NCBI GenBank assembly: GCA_021234535.1
Contig: CM037833.1
Coordinates: forward strand, 18,482,433-18,546,432
Source: Stichopus chloronotus
Lineage: Eukaryota > Echinodermata > Holothuroidea > Aspidochirotida > Stichopodidae
DNA: 64,000 bases
Direction of reading: 5' to 3'
Shown here: positions 1 through 11,454 of the stretch, piece after piece
Layout: every line of letters starts with the position of its first letter
How positions within the stretch are numbered: position 1 is the stretch's first letter
The notes under the pieces: generated by a model
The model's input: only the letters and a program-made list of their open reading frames with translations
What the model was told of the DNA's origin: nothing
Database searches by the model: none
Position numbers and translations under genes: made by a program

Positions 1-100
1 AGTGGTATTTACAGGGAATGTTGTTACACAGACTGTAACCTTATTGAATGTCAAAATCACTGTCTTTATAAGAATTTAGTGTGACAGAACACCAACTCAC

Positions 101-211
101 CGTCTTCAAGGGATACTCCTAAGACTTCCACAATGTTTATATGTCTTGGTAAGGTGATAATTGTTTTTGCCAAGGCGCGGAAGTTGAGTATTTCTTTCAT
201 ACGAGCACTCT
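101..211 (-). CDS. Receptor kinase exon: kinase alpha-C / beta-4 region (gene runs off left edge)
   Basis: A 111-nt exon with acceptor AATCAG and donor GTGAGT, entering and leaving in phase 1. Read on the minus strand it continues the exon at 876-1052: the joined codon is Glu, followed by SARMKEILNF, then LPRHINIVEVLGVSLED. The pattern H-x-NIV-x-VLGV is the classical region between the alpha-C helix and beta-4 of tyrosine-kinase-type protein kinases, and the Glu in MKEIL is a good candidate for the alpha-C glutamate that pairs with the catalytic lysine. The catalytic loop (HRD), DFG and activation segment would lie in exons beyond base 1, so activity cannot be judged. The kinase assignment is by motif; tyrosine rather than serine/threonine specificity is inferred from the LGV strand. 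Confidence 0.8.
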
Positions 212-875
212 CTGATTAATTAAGAAACATGAAATTAAAGAAAAAGACATAAAGCAACTATACTTCAAAGAAAGTGATTGTAAGTTAGGCTATTAGACAC
301 TTTCAGTTTCAAAGACAAGTAGAGGATTTGAGAAGAAACAGAATATTTTAATTTGTGTCACTCAATTTTAGCATGTTATTTTGTCTCACTGTCCCGTTTT
401 ACTGTTACTGTTGCTGACGTGTTCAGTGAAACAAATTCTTGCTGTAGTATTGTACTTTTACTGATGCATTATTACATGACGTTTTATGCGAAACATGTTG
501 ACTCTATACATTTTATAAATCACAATATACATAGTAGTAACTATATACAAGTTGCAAAATCATGTGTCACATTTATTGACTATTTCATGTATGTAAGTCC
601 CATTAATTATGAAAATCATGTAAAAATACAAAAAGTTTGTTACACGTTGAGTAGAGTTATGTAAGATGTATTAATCAAAAATATGAAAAACATGTAACTT
701 ACATATATCGCATTTAATTAACTTACATGTTAGATACTTGTCATCAAAGACATAGGTCGTGTAAACAAATGTAATTCTAATTAATAAGAATTAGCGATGA
801 TATAGGTTATATAAGTTACAAAAAGTGAGAATTGTAACAAAGGTCTTCTGTCGGGAAATAAACTTAACTACGCAC
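212..875 (-). other. Intron of receptor kinase gene
   Basis: An AT-rich intron between the alpha-C exon and the glycine-loop exon. A stop-free stretch on the opposite strand (353-664) has no recognisable domain and is treated as noise. Confidence 0.7.
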
Positions 876-1052
876 CGGAAGCAGACTTTGCAATAATTTT
901 AGTGACATTCATTTCCTTCGAAGAGACCGTTGCGGTCCAGTAGTCCATTGTTCCTTCTCCTGGTAATTTGAATTCTAATGTAACATCATCAGAACCTAAA
1001 CATTTCTTTTCGTTCTCTTTGTTTTGATCAACTTTCACGTGGGTATTAATTC
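876..1052 (-). CDS. Receptor kinase exon: glycine-rich loop and beta-3 lysine
   Basis: A 177-nt exon (acceptor TTTACAG, donor GTGCGT), phase 1 in and out, encoding 59 residues. It opens with a charged juxtamembrane stretch (HVKVDQNKENEKK), then LPGEGTMDYWTATV, which fits a protein-kinase glycine loop (GxGxxxxWxAxV). KIIAKSAS follows, where the lysine fits the VAIK beta-3 position. The next exon (101-211) supplies the alpha-C helix and beta-4 strand in the same frame, so the start of the kinase fold is split by a phase-1 intron. This exon is the main evidence that the Ig-domain gene to its right encodes a receptor kinase and not a simple adhesion molecule. Confidence 0.8.
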
Positions 1053-1504
1053 CTGTAAACACAAAACGAAGTTTATCATTAACGAAAAAAAGGCAGCTAA
1101 GAACTCCTTGTTTCAGGAAAATCTTATTGAGCATGATTTACGAAGGTATTTCACTGTTAGCGACATTTCCCTTGAGTTAAGAATTACAAAAAAGACAATC
1201 TTTTTTGTTATGATTGAAGTGTTTCAAAACCACATAGTTTTCACTGACTGTTAACAGTCACTTAAATGTCACATTGTGGCAAAATTTACAGTGACGTAGC
1301 AATGACCAAAGGTTATATCGACGGATTCAATAATATAGGGGCGATTCTTTGGGAAATAATCACCAATTAACTGTCAACCAATAGTTAAAAAATTTGTTTC
1401 AGACTCTATATAATTTACTACTCCATGATTTTTAAATCAAAGGGTAGCCCATAATTAACAATAGCCTACCAAAGACAATTAAGACATGTCATTAATTATT
1501 TTAC

Positions 1505-1605
1505 CATTGTTTGCTGAGCCACTATTGTTTGGTCGAATCTCCGGGAGTTCTTGTGACACCATTGTTAAATGTGTTGATTGATTATCGACGGATGGTGCAC
1601 GATCA
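1505..1605 (-). CDS. Receptor kinase exon: cytoplasmic juxtamembrane segment
   Basis: A 101-nt exon with acceptor TTTTCTAG and donor GTAAAA. It enters in phase 2 and leaves in phase 1, encoding DRAPSVDNQSTHLTMVSQEL followed by PEIRPNNSGSANN. The phase-2 entry would break the otherwise uniform phase-1 chain, but the 25-nt exon at 1849-1873 converts phase 1 to phase 2 exactly (25 + 101 = 126 nt). The segment is hydrophilic, Ser/Asn-rich and has no tyrosine, as expected for a linker between the membrane and a kinase domain. No domain is recognised. Confidence 0.65.
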
Positions 1606-1848
1606 CTAGAAAACGCCAAGCGAAAAAAAAATAGACCAGAGATTTCCAACCTAAGCGATGATTTCATTGCTATTACCTTATTAATTTATTAATCTCCAAG
1701 TGCTAACGTATGATTTACATCAATAATGATGGAAGCAGCGAATACATCTTGTCCATTGTGCAACATACTCAAATCTAAAATACAAAGTACTTTCTTTTCA
1801 TTTGAAGCAAAGTATGCTTAATTATTACACAGACAAAGAAAAACTCAC

Positions 1849-1873
1849 GGAAAAGGTATAGTGGTTCTAGACG
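1849..1873 (-). CDS. Receptor kinase 25-nt microexon after the membrane segment
   Basis: Acceptor CCTTTACAG and donor GTGAGT flank 25 nt read as A-SRTTIPFP, entering in phase 1 and leaving in phase 2. It joins the transmembrane exon (ending RKCG plus one base) to the juxtamembrane exon at 1505-1605 without a stop. The exact phase match on both sides is the support; it is too short for any homology argument. Confidence 0.55.
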
Positions 1874-2573
1874 CTGTAAAGGCGAATCAAAGCAATGTGG
1901 TATTTGATTAAAACTACTTTCTAGACTGGTGTCGTGTGCAAAGTGACTTCTCTAGCTTTTTCTTCAATATTACGGTATTATGTTTACAATACCAATGTTT
2001 TTTTTTTTTTTTTATATGGACTATATATTTAACTAGCCTTACTCTAACAGTTTACGCAGAGTACTAAGGTTCAGACTAAGGAAGGGGGGGGGGGGGCTTA
2101 GTGAAGGAACTAAATGTTCTCGACATTCATAATTCTGTATTTTTAAACACTTTCGTGGTCGATAGTCTGAGTAATGTAGCGGTTGGTCGTACATACCACA
2201 TCGATGAATAAAAATGGAAAATATTTTGTAAGCAAGCAGATTGCAAGTTACAAAACTGAAGTCTGATACGGTAGGGCAGGGTAAGGTTGATATTTCCTGT
2301 TTAGACAGTTAACTTCCAGTACTTTAACAATCATGTTCTTCCTTTTAGTCTTAACGGCATGACATGTATAACAGAGTAAATGTTTTTGTATCCTACTAAA
2401 GTCACCCGAAACAACAATCAAAAGAATATTTTTTAAAAAGTAAGTCAAAAAATACTTTAATTTATCGTTGGTAAGTAGCATTGTCCTTCCACCTTTTAAA
2501 AACCAAACTTACTAACATTTCACAAAAATAAAGGAAATCATTTTAAATAACCCAAGATTATAGCAATACTTAC

Positions 2574-2657
2574 CACCACATTTTCTCCAGATTATCGCCA
2601 TGATGAAAATGACAATCAAGAGTCCGATACATGATATGACATAAAAATGGATGAATT
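2574..2657 (-). CDS. Receptor kinase transmembrane exon
   Basis: An 84-nt exon, phase 1 on both sides, with acceptor TTTTTTAATAG and donor GTAAGT. It encodes FIHFYVISCIGLLIVIFIMA then IIWRKCG: about 20 uncharged hydrophobic residues followed at once by Arg-Lys, the usual stop-transfer arrangement of a type I single-pass receptor. Ig exons lie on the N-terminal side and kinase exons on the C-terminal side, so the topology is Ig outside, kinase inside. Confidence 0.8.
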
Positions 2658-2842
2658 CTATTAAAAAAAAAAGGAAAAAAGTTATTTAGCGTATTTAATT
2701 ATGAAATAAAAAATGTAATGAAAAAGTTATGTGTGCACAAAGTTCAACTTCTGAACAAAGCTGTACTATATCAACGCACAATATTATGCACAAGATATTT
2801 TTCTTTATCCGCAAATTATATTCTGGAGAAAAAGAACCTCAC

Positions 2843-2860
2843 CGTCATGTGAATGGTTTC
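2843..2860 (-). CDS. Receptor kinase 18-nt stalk microexon
   Basis: A candidate 18-nt exon encoding NHSHD between an acceptor ending ATATAG and a GTGAGG donor, phase 1 in and out. It can be included or skipped without changing frame. Support is splice-site quality and phase only. Confidence 0.45.
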
Positions 2861-3522
2861 CTATATTGTGGAAACGGTGAAGAAAGAGAGAAGAAAGAGA
2901 AATAAATCTCACCAAGCGGAGCAATGTGCAAGCTTTTTAAACTAATTTGTAATGTGGAGATATCGTTAAGATTGTAATTGTACAATAAATTTGTGTAGCT
3001 ATAGCACGGGGAGATTTTGCGCAAATGTGCTAATGAACATGTCTATAGAATCGCATAGTTTAAACAAGTTCAATACTACCATCATGACCTTCTTCTACAT
3101 TTGAAGAAAAAAATCACAATCGGTAATTGAACTAAGAAAAAAATGTTTCATATCATTTTAAAACAAAATACGTTCAGTTGAAGAAGTTACTTTATGATTT
3201 CTAATTGTATAAGCGACTACCGAAAGAGACCTTTCACTTAAAATGTGAATGGATGGTAATATAGTTGGAAAGAGAACAGTTACCGTTCGTAGTGGGTTCT
3301 GTGTACATGAACCAAAAGAGGAACATCGTAATTGGTCAATGTCGAGAAAGAAAAGAAAATGTTTGATATTATTCCCAAACGATACTGTGTAAATCGAATA
3401 ATATAAATACATATATAAAAATATATACATTGCCTCAATTAAATTTTAATTATTTGTTTCTCATAAACACGGTATCGAAGGAAAATTGTAACTGTAAACT
3501 CGAACAATAGTCAAGAACTTAC

Positions 3523-3543
3523 TTTTAGTTTTATCACTGGTCA
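3523..3543 (-). CDS. Receptor kinase 21-nt stalk microexon
   Basis: A candidate 21-nt exon encoding TSDKTK between an acceptor ending ATGCAG and a GTAAGT donor, phase 1 on both sides. With the 15-nt and 18-nt exons it would form a short hydrophilic extracellular stalk; each one is frame-neutral, so alternative splicing could change stalk length. Confidence 0.45.
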
Positions 3544-3708
3544 CTGCATGTAATAAAAAAAAATGTGAAGCAGTCATTAGTCATTGCATTTAACAAAAAG
3601 AAATCAACATTATTTTCAAAAAATAAATCTTAAGATGAAAATGAATGTTCTCGACAAAATAGTTACAGATTACCTTTTTTATGAACTGGTAGGAAGAAAA
3701 GGACTTAC

Positions 3709-3723
3709 CCGTTGCTGAAATAC
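3709..3723 (-). CDS. Receptor kinase 15-nt stalk microexon
   Basis: A candidate 15-nt exon (ISATG) between acceptor CTTTCAG and donor GTAAGT, phase 1 in and out. It is the first of three microexons after the second Ig exon. Confidence 0.45.
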
Positions 3724-4297
3724 CTGAAAGTATTCAAAAAGAAATAAGATAATTATGCAAACTAAGAAACGTTGCGATTTTCAAATTTGTTTACTTGACA
3801 ATATGAGTCCAAGGTAATGGGGGTTACAATTGACAGTGACTGAGAGTCGGGGAAGGGAAAACTGTAGGGTGTGACTGACCATGACGACGTTGTCTGAAGA
3901 GTCTCAAAAGCTGTACAAATTGTCAAATAAGCATCGGATGGCTTTGTAGTAATTATTGTAATGACATAGTCAATGTGGGAATGATATTTCATTGGATGTA
4001 ATCCCCAAAAGAAAGTCTTGTGTCGATTAATTAATCGATTAAATCAGAGACTCTGCAACAGTTAAGTTGACCCGCAGGAAGAGTTGGAATGTCCCGGAAA
4101 TGACGTTATATTTTAAGTAGAGAATCTAATGATTTCAAAACTTCCTTTACATTTCAACAACTTCTTGGTTACAGTTATACTACTTTTATGCATTAATGAT
4201 ATTTCAGACATGGTCTACCATGCTTTAGAAGGAATTTCCTCGAAATAAGTAATGTGTGAAAATATTCTCGGTAAAATCAAATATTGTAACGTCTTAC

Positions 4298-4594
4298 CAA
4301 TTGCAGTTATATTAATTGTGTCATTAACTTGCTGGTCGTCTGGCCCAGTTAACGTGCACGTTATACTTGTAGCGGTGGCATCAAGCTTGACTGTTAATGT
4401 CGATAGACGGGTGGCCTTATCCTTTGTTTTGCCGTGAACATGTATTTCCTTTTCATTATATTTAATATGTGAATCTATCTTCGCTATCGAATTCGATGGA
4501 TCGCATGTTATATGAATCACGTCATTTTTGCTGACTTCAAGTTTACCCAATTCTTCATTGTTGACCTTAGCTGTCAAATAGTCAGTTGGGAATT
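4298..4594 (-). CDS. Receptor kinase exon: second Ig-like domain
   Basis: A 297-nt exon (99 codons), phase 1 in and out, with acceptor AATTTTAG and donor GTAAGA. It begins EFPTDYLTAKVNNEELGKLE. An Ig-like cysteine pair is visible (VIHITCDPSN and TSITCTLTGP), but the usual core tryptophan is not obvious; the matching place reads SHIKYNEK. NDTINIT near the end contains potential N-glycosylation sites. One-exon-one-domain structure with symmetrical phase 1 is typical of shuffled extracellular Ig domains. It is best described as a divergent Ig-like domain. Confidence 0.7.
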
Positions 4595-4918
4595 CTAAAA
4601 TTTGAAAAGGGAATAAGAAATTGATGCATAATGTCTTGCTTCCTTTCATTTAGCTGATATGAAGGTATACTGTAAGTCCAAAAGTAACTTTATAAGGACG
4701 TCAGTATTGTTTTTTCTTCAAAAGAAAAAAAATATAATAAAGGAGATAAAGGAGACACAAGGCAATATATAAATCATCATTGTGAAGTAAATAACAAGTA
4801 AAAATGAAAAATCAAATCCATGTGTGTTCCCTATTTTTTTTTTTTTTTTTTGCTACAACTTTATGTCTAAAAGTAGACCTTAAAAGAATTAAGTAACCTA
4901 AAATGAATCTCTTCCTAC

Positions 4919-5248
4919 CGTAAACAATGATTTCCATGGTTGCATTCCATGTTAAGTTACTTTCATCAAATCCTGCATGACAATAGAGGGTTTCATTTTC
5001 AACCGGTGCAAAAGATATTGTTGAGGATGAATTGTACAAGTTTTCTGTCGTGTTTGTATATTGCGTGTCGTGTGGTGTCCCATTCCAATTTGACTCATCT
5101 CTAGACCAGGTAATTGCAGCTAATGGTTTTGAATTTAGAGCGTCACATTTGAAAGTCGCATTTTTTTCTTTCAAAAGCCACACAGTGTCCTGATAATCCT
5201 CGCAGTCTACTTCCTCGTTAATGGCACATAGTCCAATGGTGGGTGGCA
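4919..5248 (-). CDS. Receptor kinase exon: first recognised Ig domain
   Basis: A 330-nt exon (110 codons), phase 1 on both sides, with acceptor CATTTACAG and donor GTAGGA. It starts at PPTIGLCAINEEVDCEDY. The Ig core is clear: NATFKCDALNSKPLAAITWS provides the first cysteine and the tryptophan, and ETLYCHAGFDE the second cysteine. An extra cysteine pair lies N-terminal. Several NxS/T sequons (NAT, NGT, NTT, NSS, NET, NLT, NAT) imply a heavily glycosylated extracellular domain. Its end joins in frame to the exon at 4298-4594. A signal-peptide exon, and perhaps more Ig exons, should lie further right but were not found. Confidence 0.8.
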
Positions 5249-6113
5249 CTGTAAATGAAAACAATAAAACAATTTATTTTATGCATAACAATTACGTATA
5301 TGTTTAAACTAAAAATTATAATAATAGTTTTGTCTTTCTATTCATCATGCTACAGTGAAAGTCGCGTTGTCAGTAACAGATAAGAGAAGATATATTTACA
5401 TAAATATAATTATATTACTATTATCAGGATCATTGTTAAATCCAACTTGGCAAAGTGGTATTTACATTCTCTGACAGATACCAATACACAACATGATAGG
5501 AATAATGTCTGTACCATATTTGTGTCTTGTCACAAATAAGTCATTAGTCAACGACTTTGAAAAAAAAAACTCATTGTCAATGTTTTTCGTAAATATTAAA
5601 ATACTATTACAAAACTCCCAGGATATGCCATACGGTGCTTATTTACATAAAATAAGTTTATCATTCATCAACTTATGTTTGATCAGTATCACACGTTAAA
5701 GTTCACATGGTCGAATAACACTAACGGGTGTCTAAATCCAACTTCTCTTGATATGCTTCACATAGCTCATTTTCATCAAAATAGGAAATGTTACTTTTCT
5801 CTTCATTGTATTTGTCACTAAATTCTATATTTTTTCGGTATAATTTTTACTCACAATTTTTAAGAATTACCCTGAGAATCAGCTTATCAAATCTGTTTGA
5901 CTATAATCTATGTCCCGTTAACTGACAATCCAATCATCCGTTGTGTACGAATAATAATCGCACTAAAATAATGTTTAACTACGATTTCCTGGATTTCGTT
6001 TATTATTAATAATCACGTGATCATCTCCACGAAATGCCATTTTAATGGAAAAGAGAAAATATTTACGGAGTATTACAAAAACGTCTGTACCGGCAATTCT
6101 TTAAACAGAGTTC
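5249..6113. other. Intron or upstream region of receptor kinase gene, nothing identified
   Basis: AT-rich sequence. I looked for a leader exon on the minus strand ending in a phase-1 donor and did not find a convincing one. Confidence 0.4.
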
Positions 6114-6461
6114 TCATATCATATGTTTTGTCTCCATGAATGATTCGAGATACCAGTCTAAATTTACTACATGCTTACAAACTCCACTCGAATTGGTGTA
6201 ATTTATATAAGCATCTAAACTAATTTTAATTTTGTTAAATTTTTCGTGACCATTTAGGGCTTTACTTTTCTCCATGTCGAAAACTAAAATCAAGGGGTGT
6301 CGAATATACCATTTGTAATGTCGAAATGTTACTTCCAGTATGTCGAATTCCACTTCAATTTCCGAAAACCACAACGCGAGGTACTTATCTCCTTGTGACC
6401 CATAGGGCCACACGTGAGCCAGTACCGTGAGTAAACTTATACTTGTCTCAAATTTGTTCAA
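6114..6461 (-). pseudogene. Orphan ORF with weak Ig-V-like pattern, possible relic exon
   Basis: A 115-codon minus-strand ORF upstream of the receptor gene. Parts resemble a V-type Ig pattern: EVTFRHYKWYIRHPLILVFD (a tryptophan strand with HYKW where Cys-x-W would be expected), then KIKISLDAYINYTNSSGV and CKHVV. The first Ig cysteine is missing and no good splice acceptor precedes the pattern, so it may be a decayed V-type exon of the same receptor family. It could also be chance coding. Confidence 0.3.
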
Positions 6462-6654
6462 TTTTCGGGACGCTTAAAGCTCTAGCTCTGCACAGAAGGA
6501 CACGGATAAATAGTTGCATCATATTTTAGCCTAAACGTTCGTAAACAGTCAAGGTGACCCTGACGGAACAGCCGATGTACAGGACACGTATCACCAGCAT
6601 TGTACAATTATAACAAACTAAAGTTACTTGTTTTTATTTATGTCTTGTTATAAG

Positions 6655-7290
6655 GACATATCTGTTTCCTCCGAACCGATGAAATAACCCAAAAGTCTAC
6701 TGTTTTAGGAAAACAATTTCTAGTGTCTTTAAACCGATGAACAGAATTAAAAAGTCTATTGCATTTATGAAGGCACTTCTTTTGTCTTCAAACCAATGTG
6801 CTAACTTACAAGTGCATTGTTTTGAAGGCATTACAGTCTCTTGTCTTCACACCAATGAACAAACTCAAAATCTCTTGTTTTATGGAAAAAAAAAACCCGC
6901 TTGTCCTTAAACCGTTGAACCAACTGAAAAATCTATGCAGACAGTTTTATTATCTTCAACATATAAAATCAAAGTCTATTCTTCCTTATTTGTGCAGTTC
7001 TTTTTTTTTTAAGTTTATTAATGTCAATCTCAGGTGTTTTTTAGAACAGTTCTGGTCTTCGTAGAGCAATAAGAAACTCGAGGTCCATTGTTTGAGTTGG
7101 GCAGCTATATTCCTTTAAATCGATGAACAGACTAAAGTCTATATAGGTAAATACGTATTGTCTCCAAGCCGAGGAAGAAACTAAAAAATCTATTGTCCTA
7201 CGGGGACAGCTCTAGATTCTTTTAACCAATGGATAATTTCAAGATGATTGTTTGTTTTTAGAAGAGCTCTAAATTCTCATTGTCAAAGTG
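6655..7290. repeat. Degenerate tandem repeat, ~60-bp unit
   Basis: A recurring motif, roughly AAACCGATGAACAAACT followed by AAAGTCTATTGTTTT, can be followed near 6670, 6730, 6789, 6847, 6908, 7117, 7166 and 7220, with spacings close to 60 bp where copies are intact and a poorly conserved stretch between 6960 and 7060. Copies differ by many substitutions, so this is an old minisatellite. The open frame at 6798-7064 lies wholly inside it and is an artefact. Confidence 0.7.
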
Positions 7291-10200
7291 TCATATTCGT
7301 TTCCCAGAATTCATCCCACCACTGTGTATCATCACACTCACAATACGTCATACTACATATAAGCATTTGGGTGACGGCTCGTTATGTATTCAAAAATAAT
7401 TCCACGACAATTCAAAACTGAACTTGATTGGCCTTGATATTTTCATCTGATTTTCTTAAAATCGTTAAGCTGTAACAAAGTAGAAACTAATTAAATATCA
7501 TATGAATAAATCAGTAACCGGAGTGACGTCATGACACATCCACTGAACTGAATTTGTCTTTGTGGGTACTTAGCAAGTACAGTTACTTAAATTGGCTGCA
7601 ATGACAATATTGAGAATCGGACTTGTCGGTCAATATTCTCAAATACAGTAATAGCGATTGTTATATATCTTAATTGATGATTTGATTATAGTTATTGTAT
7701 TAAAACGCAGTTTGAAATCTGAATGCACAAAATAAATATGAAAGACACACACCTAATTGACTAGGCGAGGCATTTTCTCGTTTTTGTTTACACTGCCTAA
7801 AGAAAACACAAGGTGTCAAGGTGTTTACGCTGACTGACTGAAAAAAAATGCATAAGGGCAATAAACGCCTCATATAGTGAAAAGAGCACTTTTACGCCAC
7901 TTCTTAAAAAAAGAAAATGTGTTGAACATCAAATGTTCAGTTTTGAGCGCTTGCATCCTTACTAATTTAAAACGCTATAAATGTTCAAAATTAAACGTAT
8001 ACTGTTTGTGCTTCAGAGTAAACCCTTGAAGTGTTCAAAATCTGTTGCAAAATAGTGTTTAACGTTCTATGGACAAACTACTATGTGTATGTGTTACTTC
8101 CCATTGGACTTGTTCAAAGAAGCACACGGTTGATTTGAATGAAAACGGTCAACCACTACATTACCCTTTTCTACAGTTTTTGTCGCTATGTTAGAAGAAT
8201 TTGAGATCATATTGCAAAATTAACCAACTGAAACCTATTTATTTTCCCAGATCGTCTGAATGGCGCAATTAAAAGCCTTAGGTCTACGAAACTTTTGGAG
8301 ATGAAATTTCAATGTTTTTACTTTTTGCCTACGCACGCAATCACTTTAAGTAAATGTAATCAAAAGTGCCAAATCGCCTTAAAAGTAAATATCGTTTCCA
8401 GTTTTAAATATAAAATCCTTTCAAATTATTCACTTAAATCACAATTGATTTCTTTTTTTTTTCGAGTTTTAAATTAAAGAGCATGCGCAATTGTAATCAT
8501 TGCACGACGTAGGCAATTTGTCACTCTCCTTGCTTCTTTTCCACTCAAGCGTATAATCACCCATTTATTATGTAATACATACATCAATCACCTATGTCAT
8601 AGGTTTGAAGCTACAAAACACAAACTGGGATGAAGGTTGAGGGTGACATTGAATGTTAATGTCTAAATTATTCCCTCATTCTAGTTTGTTTTCAATAGAA
8701 TGCACATACTGTCAGATCTGCACAAAGGTGCCGATTTATTGAAATTTTGCTGTGATGGATTAGAAACCTAATCTTCCTTAAAAGACAAATTGATTGGTCC
8801 TAATACTCATCGTAGTGGACACATGCAAAGCAACCATCGGAGACTTCCGAATGACAGTTTCACAAAGGGCTGAATTCTCGAATGTCTTGAGGTCTGTACT
8901 TTGTCTCTTTTCCAACATAAGTTTTAGATCAAGTTATCTATCACCTTCCTCCACGAAAGGGGAAGATCTCTCAGTTAAAAGTTGGTCTATGGTGAAAACT
9001 GTCCTCTGTGCTTTAACTTTAGTGAACTTTGCTATGCCTCTCAATTCTGGTTTAAATGGTCGAAGTGTGTTCTCTCTCAATATTTTATACATACTGTATA
9101 GTAGGTGAAACCTTTAACTATGCAGTCGTTCTGTTCATGATCTTTCACTTTTCTTTCAATTCATTAGGCCACTATCGAAAGTAACGTTTTATTCATACAA
9201 AGATATTCAATTTAAGTGGTCCACTTGGAGCAGTTCGCAAACAGTAAAGGCTTAATGTTACACTTAGTTATGTTGGCTAGAAAAGTCCTGAAAACTATTC
9301 AATGACTTCAGGTAAAACCATACTTCCAATCGAAAATAACCAACTTCTTCCCTTGTCAATGAAGTGGTGCTTCATATTTAAAAAAAAGTTTACTTCTTGT
9401 CGACAAACGTGTTTCTAAACTAAACAATAAGACTTGATGGAGTGTTGCATTTACCGTCACTTAAAAGTTTGGCTCTATCAACAATACACAAACACTTTCA
9501 ATTTAGGACATTCAAGGCAACTTCTTCAGAGAAGGCAGTGCCAATATTTTTTTCAGTCCATCCGCAACCACCTAGTCAATAAGGTCACGCACGTGACCTG
9601 TTTCTCTTACATTCTCGACTACTTGAAAATCTCAACGAATGGCACGTCGCCTAACTGAGGTGACAAGTGATGACTAACTGTTTGTTGAATACTGCAGAAT
9701 GAGAATTCTACTTTCCGTTTTTGCAAGGTAAGTGGACACATTCATCTTCCATCTCCTTGGAAATTAAAGAATTTTTAGGTATTGTGTAGGATATTTAAAG
9801 ACAAGCAATATCAAAGAGAGGATGTAATTTCCCATTTTGAAACTTTGTCTTCACACTTTGCCAATACCTGACTCATTTAATGAATCGATCCGATATTTTT
9901 CAATCGATGTTTGCAGATGACAACATAAGCTTTCCGTAACACCAAATTTACGAAGTTTAATTGATAATATCACCTAACGTAATCAACAATGTAAAATACA
10001 GCGATTGTTATGTACATTTTGTATGATCTGCATATAGCATATACACCGACATAGGGGTACTTTCGGGTGAGGCAAACTTGTCACTCGATTCATGTCGTGC
10101 AAGTACTCCTGACATGCATGTGTATACCGGGACGCAAATGATTTGACTCACTGACAGTAGTTAACGGTACAAAACTGATACCAGTGGATAGGAGATGACA

Positions 10201-10322
10201 CTTTCCTTCTGTTTTGATAAAAACTGAAAAGTTGGTTAAAAAACCGGACGAGGCGATAGCCGTGTCCGTAATTTTCCAATTTTAGGGTCAAGACGTTTTA
10301 TGACGAGCATATAAAAATTAGC
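7291..10322. other. Intergenic or intronic, no gene identified
   Basis: AT-rich DNA with scattered short ORFs (for example 8794-9108 and 9434-9658) that show no domain and no consistent splice sites. Confidence 0.5.
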
Positions 10323-11078
10323 CTAGTGTGATTTATTTTTTTCTACAACCCAAGTCACATTTTCTAACAAACATTGATTTAAACGAACTGAAAAAAAGCG
10401 ATTTGTAGCAAGTTGAAGTACTACACTGTGATGATTTAAGTGACCACCAATGAGATAGCGAGAAGTTTGACGGTTTCTAGACCTCTTAAACTGATTTATT
10501 CCCCTGAACCTTCGAACAACAAAATGGGGACTTTGGTCGTTTAGTAATGGCGAGTTTACGCAATGTACGTTAACATGAAGGTCAAAGTTCGAAAAGTGCT
10601 GTACAACAACAATAATTTGTGCACACACTGTGCACATCATACAAAGGAATATTGAATTCGAGTAACTAGGCCTATAGCAGCAAACGAATGGAATGAATGA
10701 ACAGGAATCAACAACTGTAAGACGGAAAGGGCTTTGAAAACAACGCAACTTGCAAGAAATTTTGTTGATGTGAACATTGATGGGTGCATTAATGTCACAC
10801 CCCTCAAATACTGAGGATAAAGCAATATTATTATCATCATAACACACGAAAGCCGAGAAGTTAGTTTCACAAACGTAATTAGGCCTGGCACTGACTTTGC
10901 TACAACTATCGTTACACTTTGTGCCAAGGCTAGCAGAAACAGGAGATGTAGGCCTACAAACCACAGTAACGGTTTTACTTGGCAAAGCAATACACTTTTC
11001 GGAACTGCTTCCAGAATGTAGATGGTTTGGGGAAGTTAGGCCTACTTCGAACGTAAGGGTTTTGTCCATATCAGACAA
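10323..11078 (-). other. Unusually long orphan ORF, 251 codons, unrecognised
   Basis: One of the longest uninterrupted frames in the window, starting MSDMDKTLTFEVGLTSPN and rich in Cys, Ser and Val. I recognise no domain, no signal peptide at the start and no repeats, and an overlapping shorter frame (10637-10990) is open as well, which weakens the case. It could be a single-exon lineage-specific gene, part of a degenerate mobile element, or chance. The local sequence is somewhat richer in GC than its surroundings, which itself lengthens chance ORFs. Confidence 0.2.
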
Positions 11079-11454
11079 TCGTGCAGGTTAGGCTGTGTGG
11101 CAACTGTCGTTTCTGCTGACAACTCAAGCAATCAAGCTCTAACACTAGTCACATTTTCATTTCTATGGTCAGAAAGGCCAGAGAAATGAGAATGGCCAGT
11201 AAAAGCTACATTTTCATGTGTCGACCTGTCCTGCTCTATTCAACACTGTACATGTCTTTATTCGTATGCAATTTGTTGGAATCAAACAGTGAATGTCCAT
11301 GTTAAACATTTAATATCTAAATGATGCCACTTTGTTATAATTATCCGTCGAGCATGAAAATCGTGTTACTTGGCAAATTTAAAACCCTAACCTCTCCTCC
11401 GTGTTCTATAGGCTATTGAATGTACTGTAACTGATCCCTAGTGCTGATTTCTTA

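Noticed and set aside
6798..7064. 88-codon ORF
   Set aside because: Lies entirely within the degenerate ~60-bp tandem repeat.
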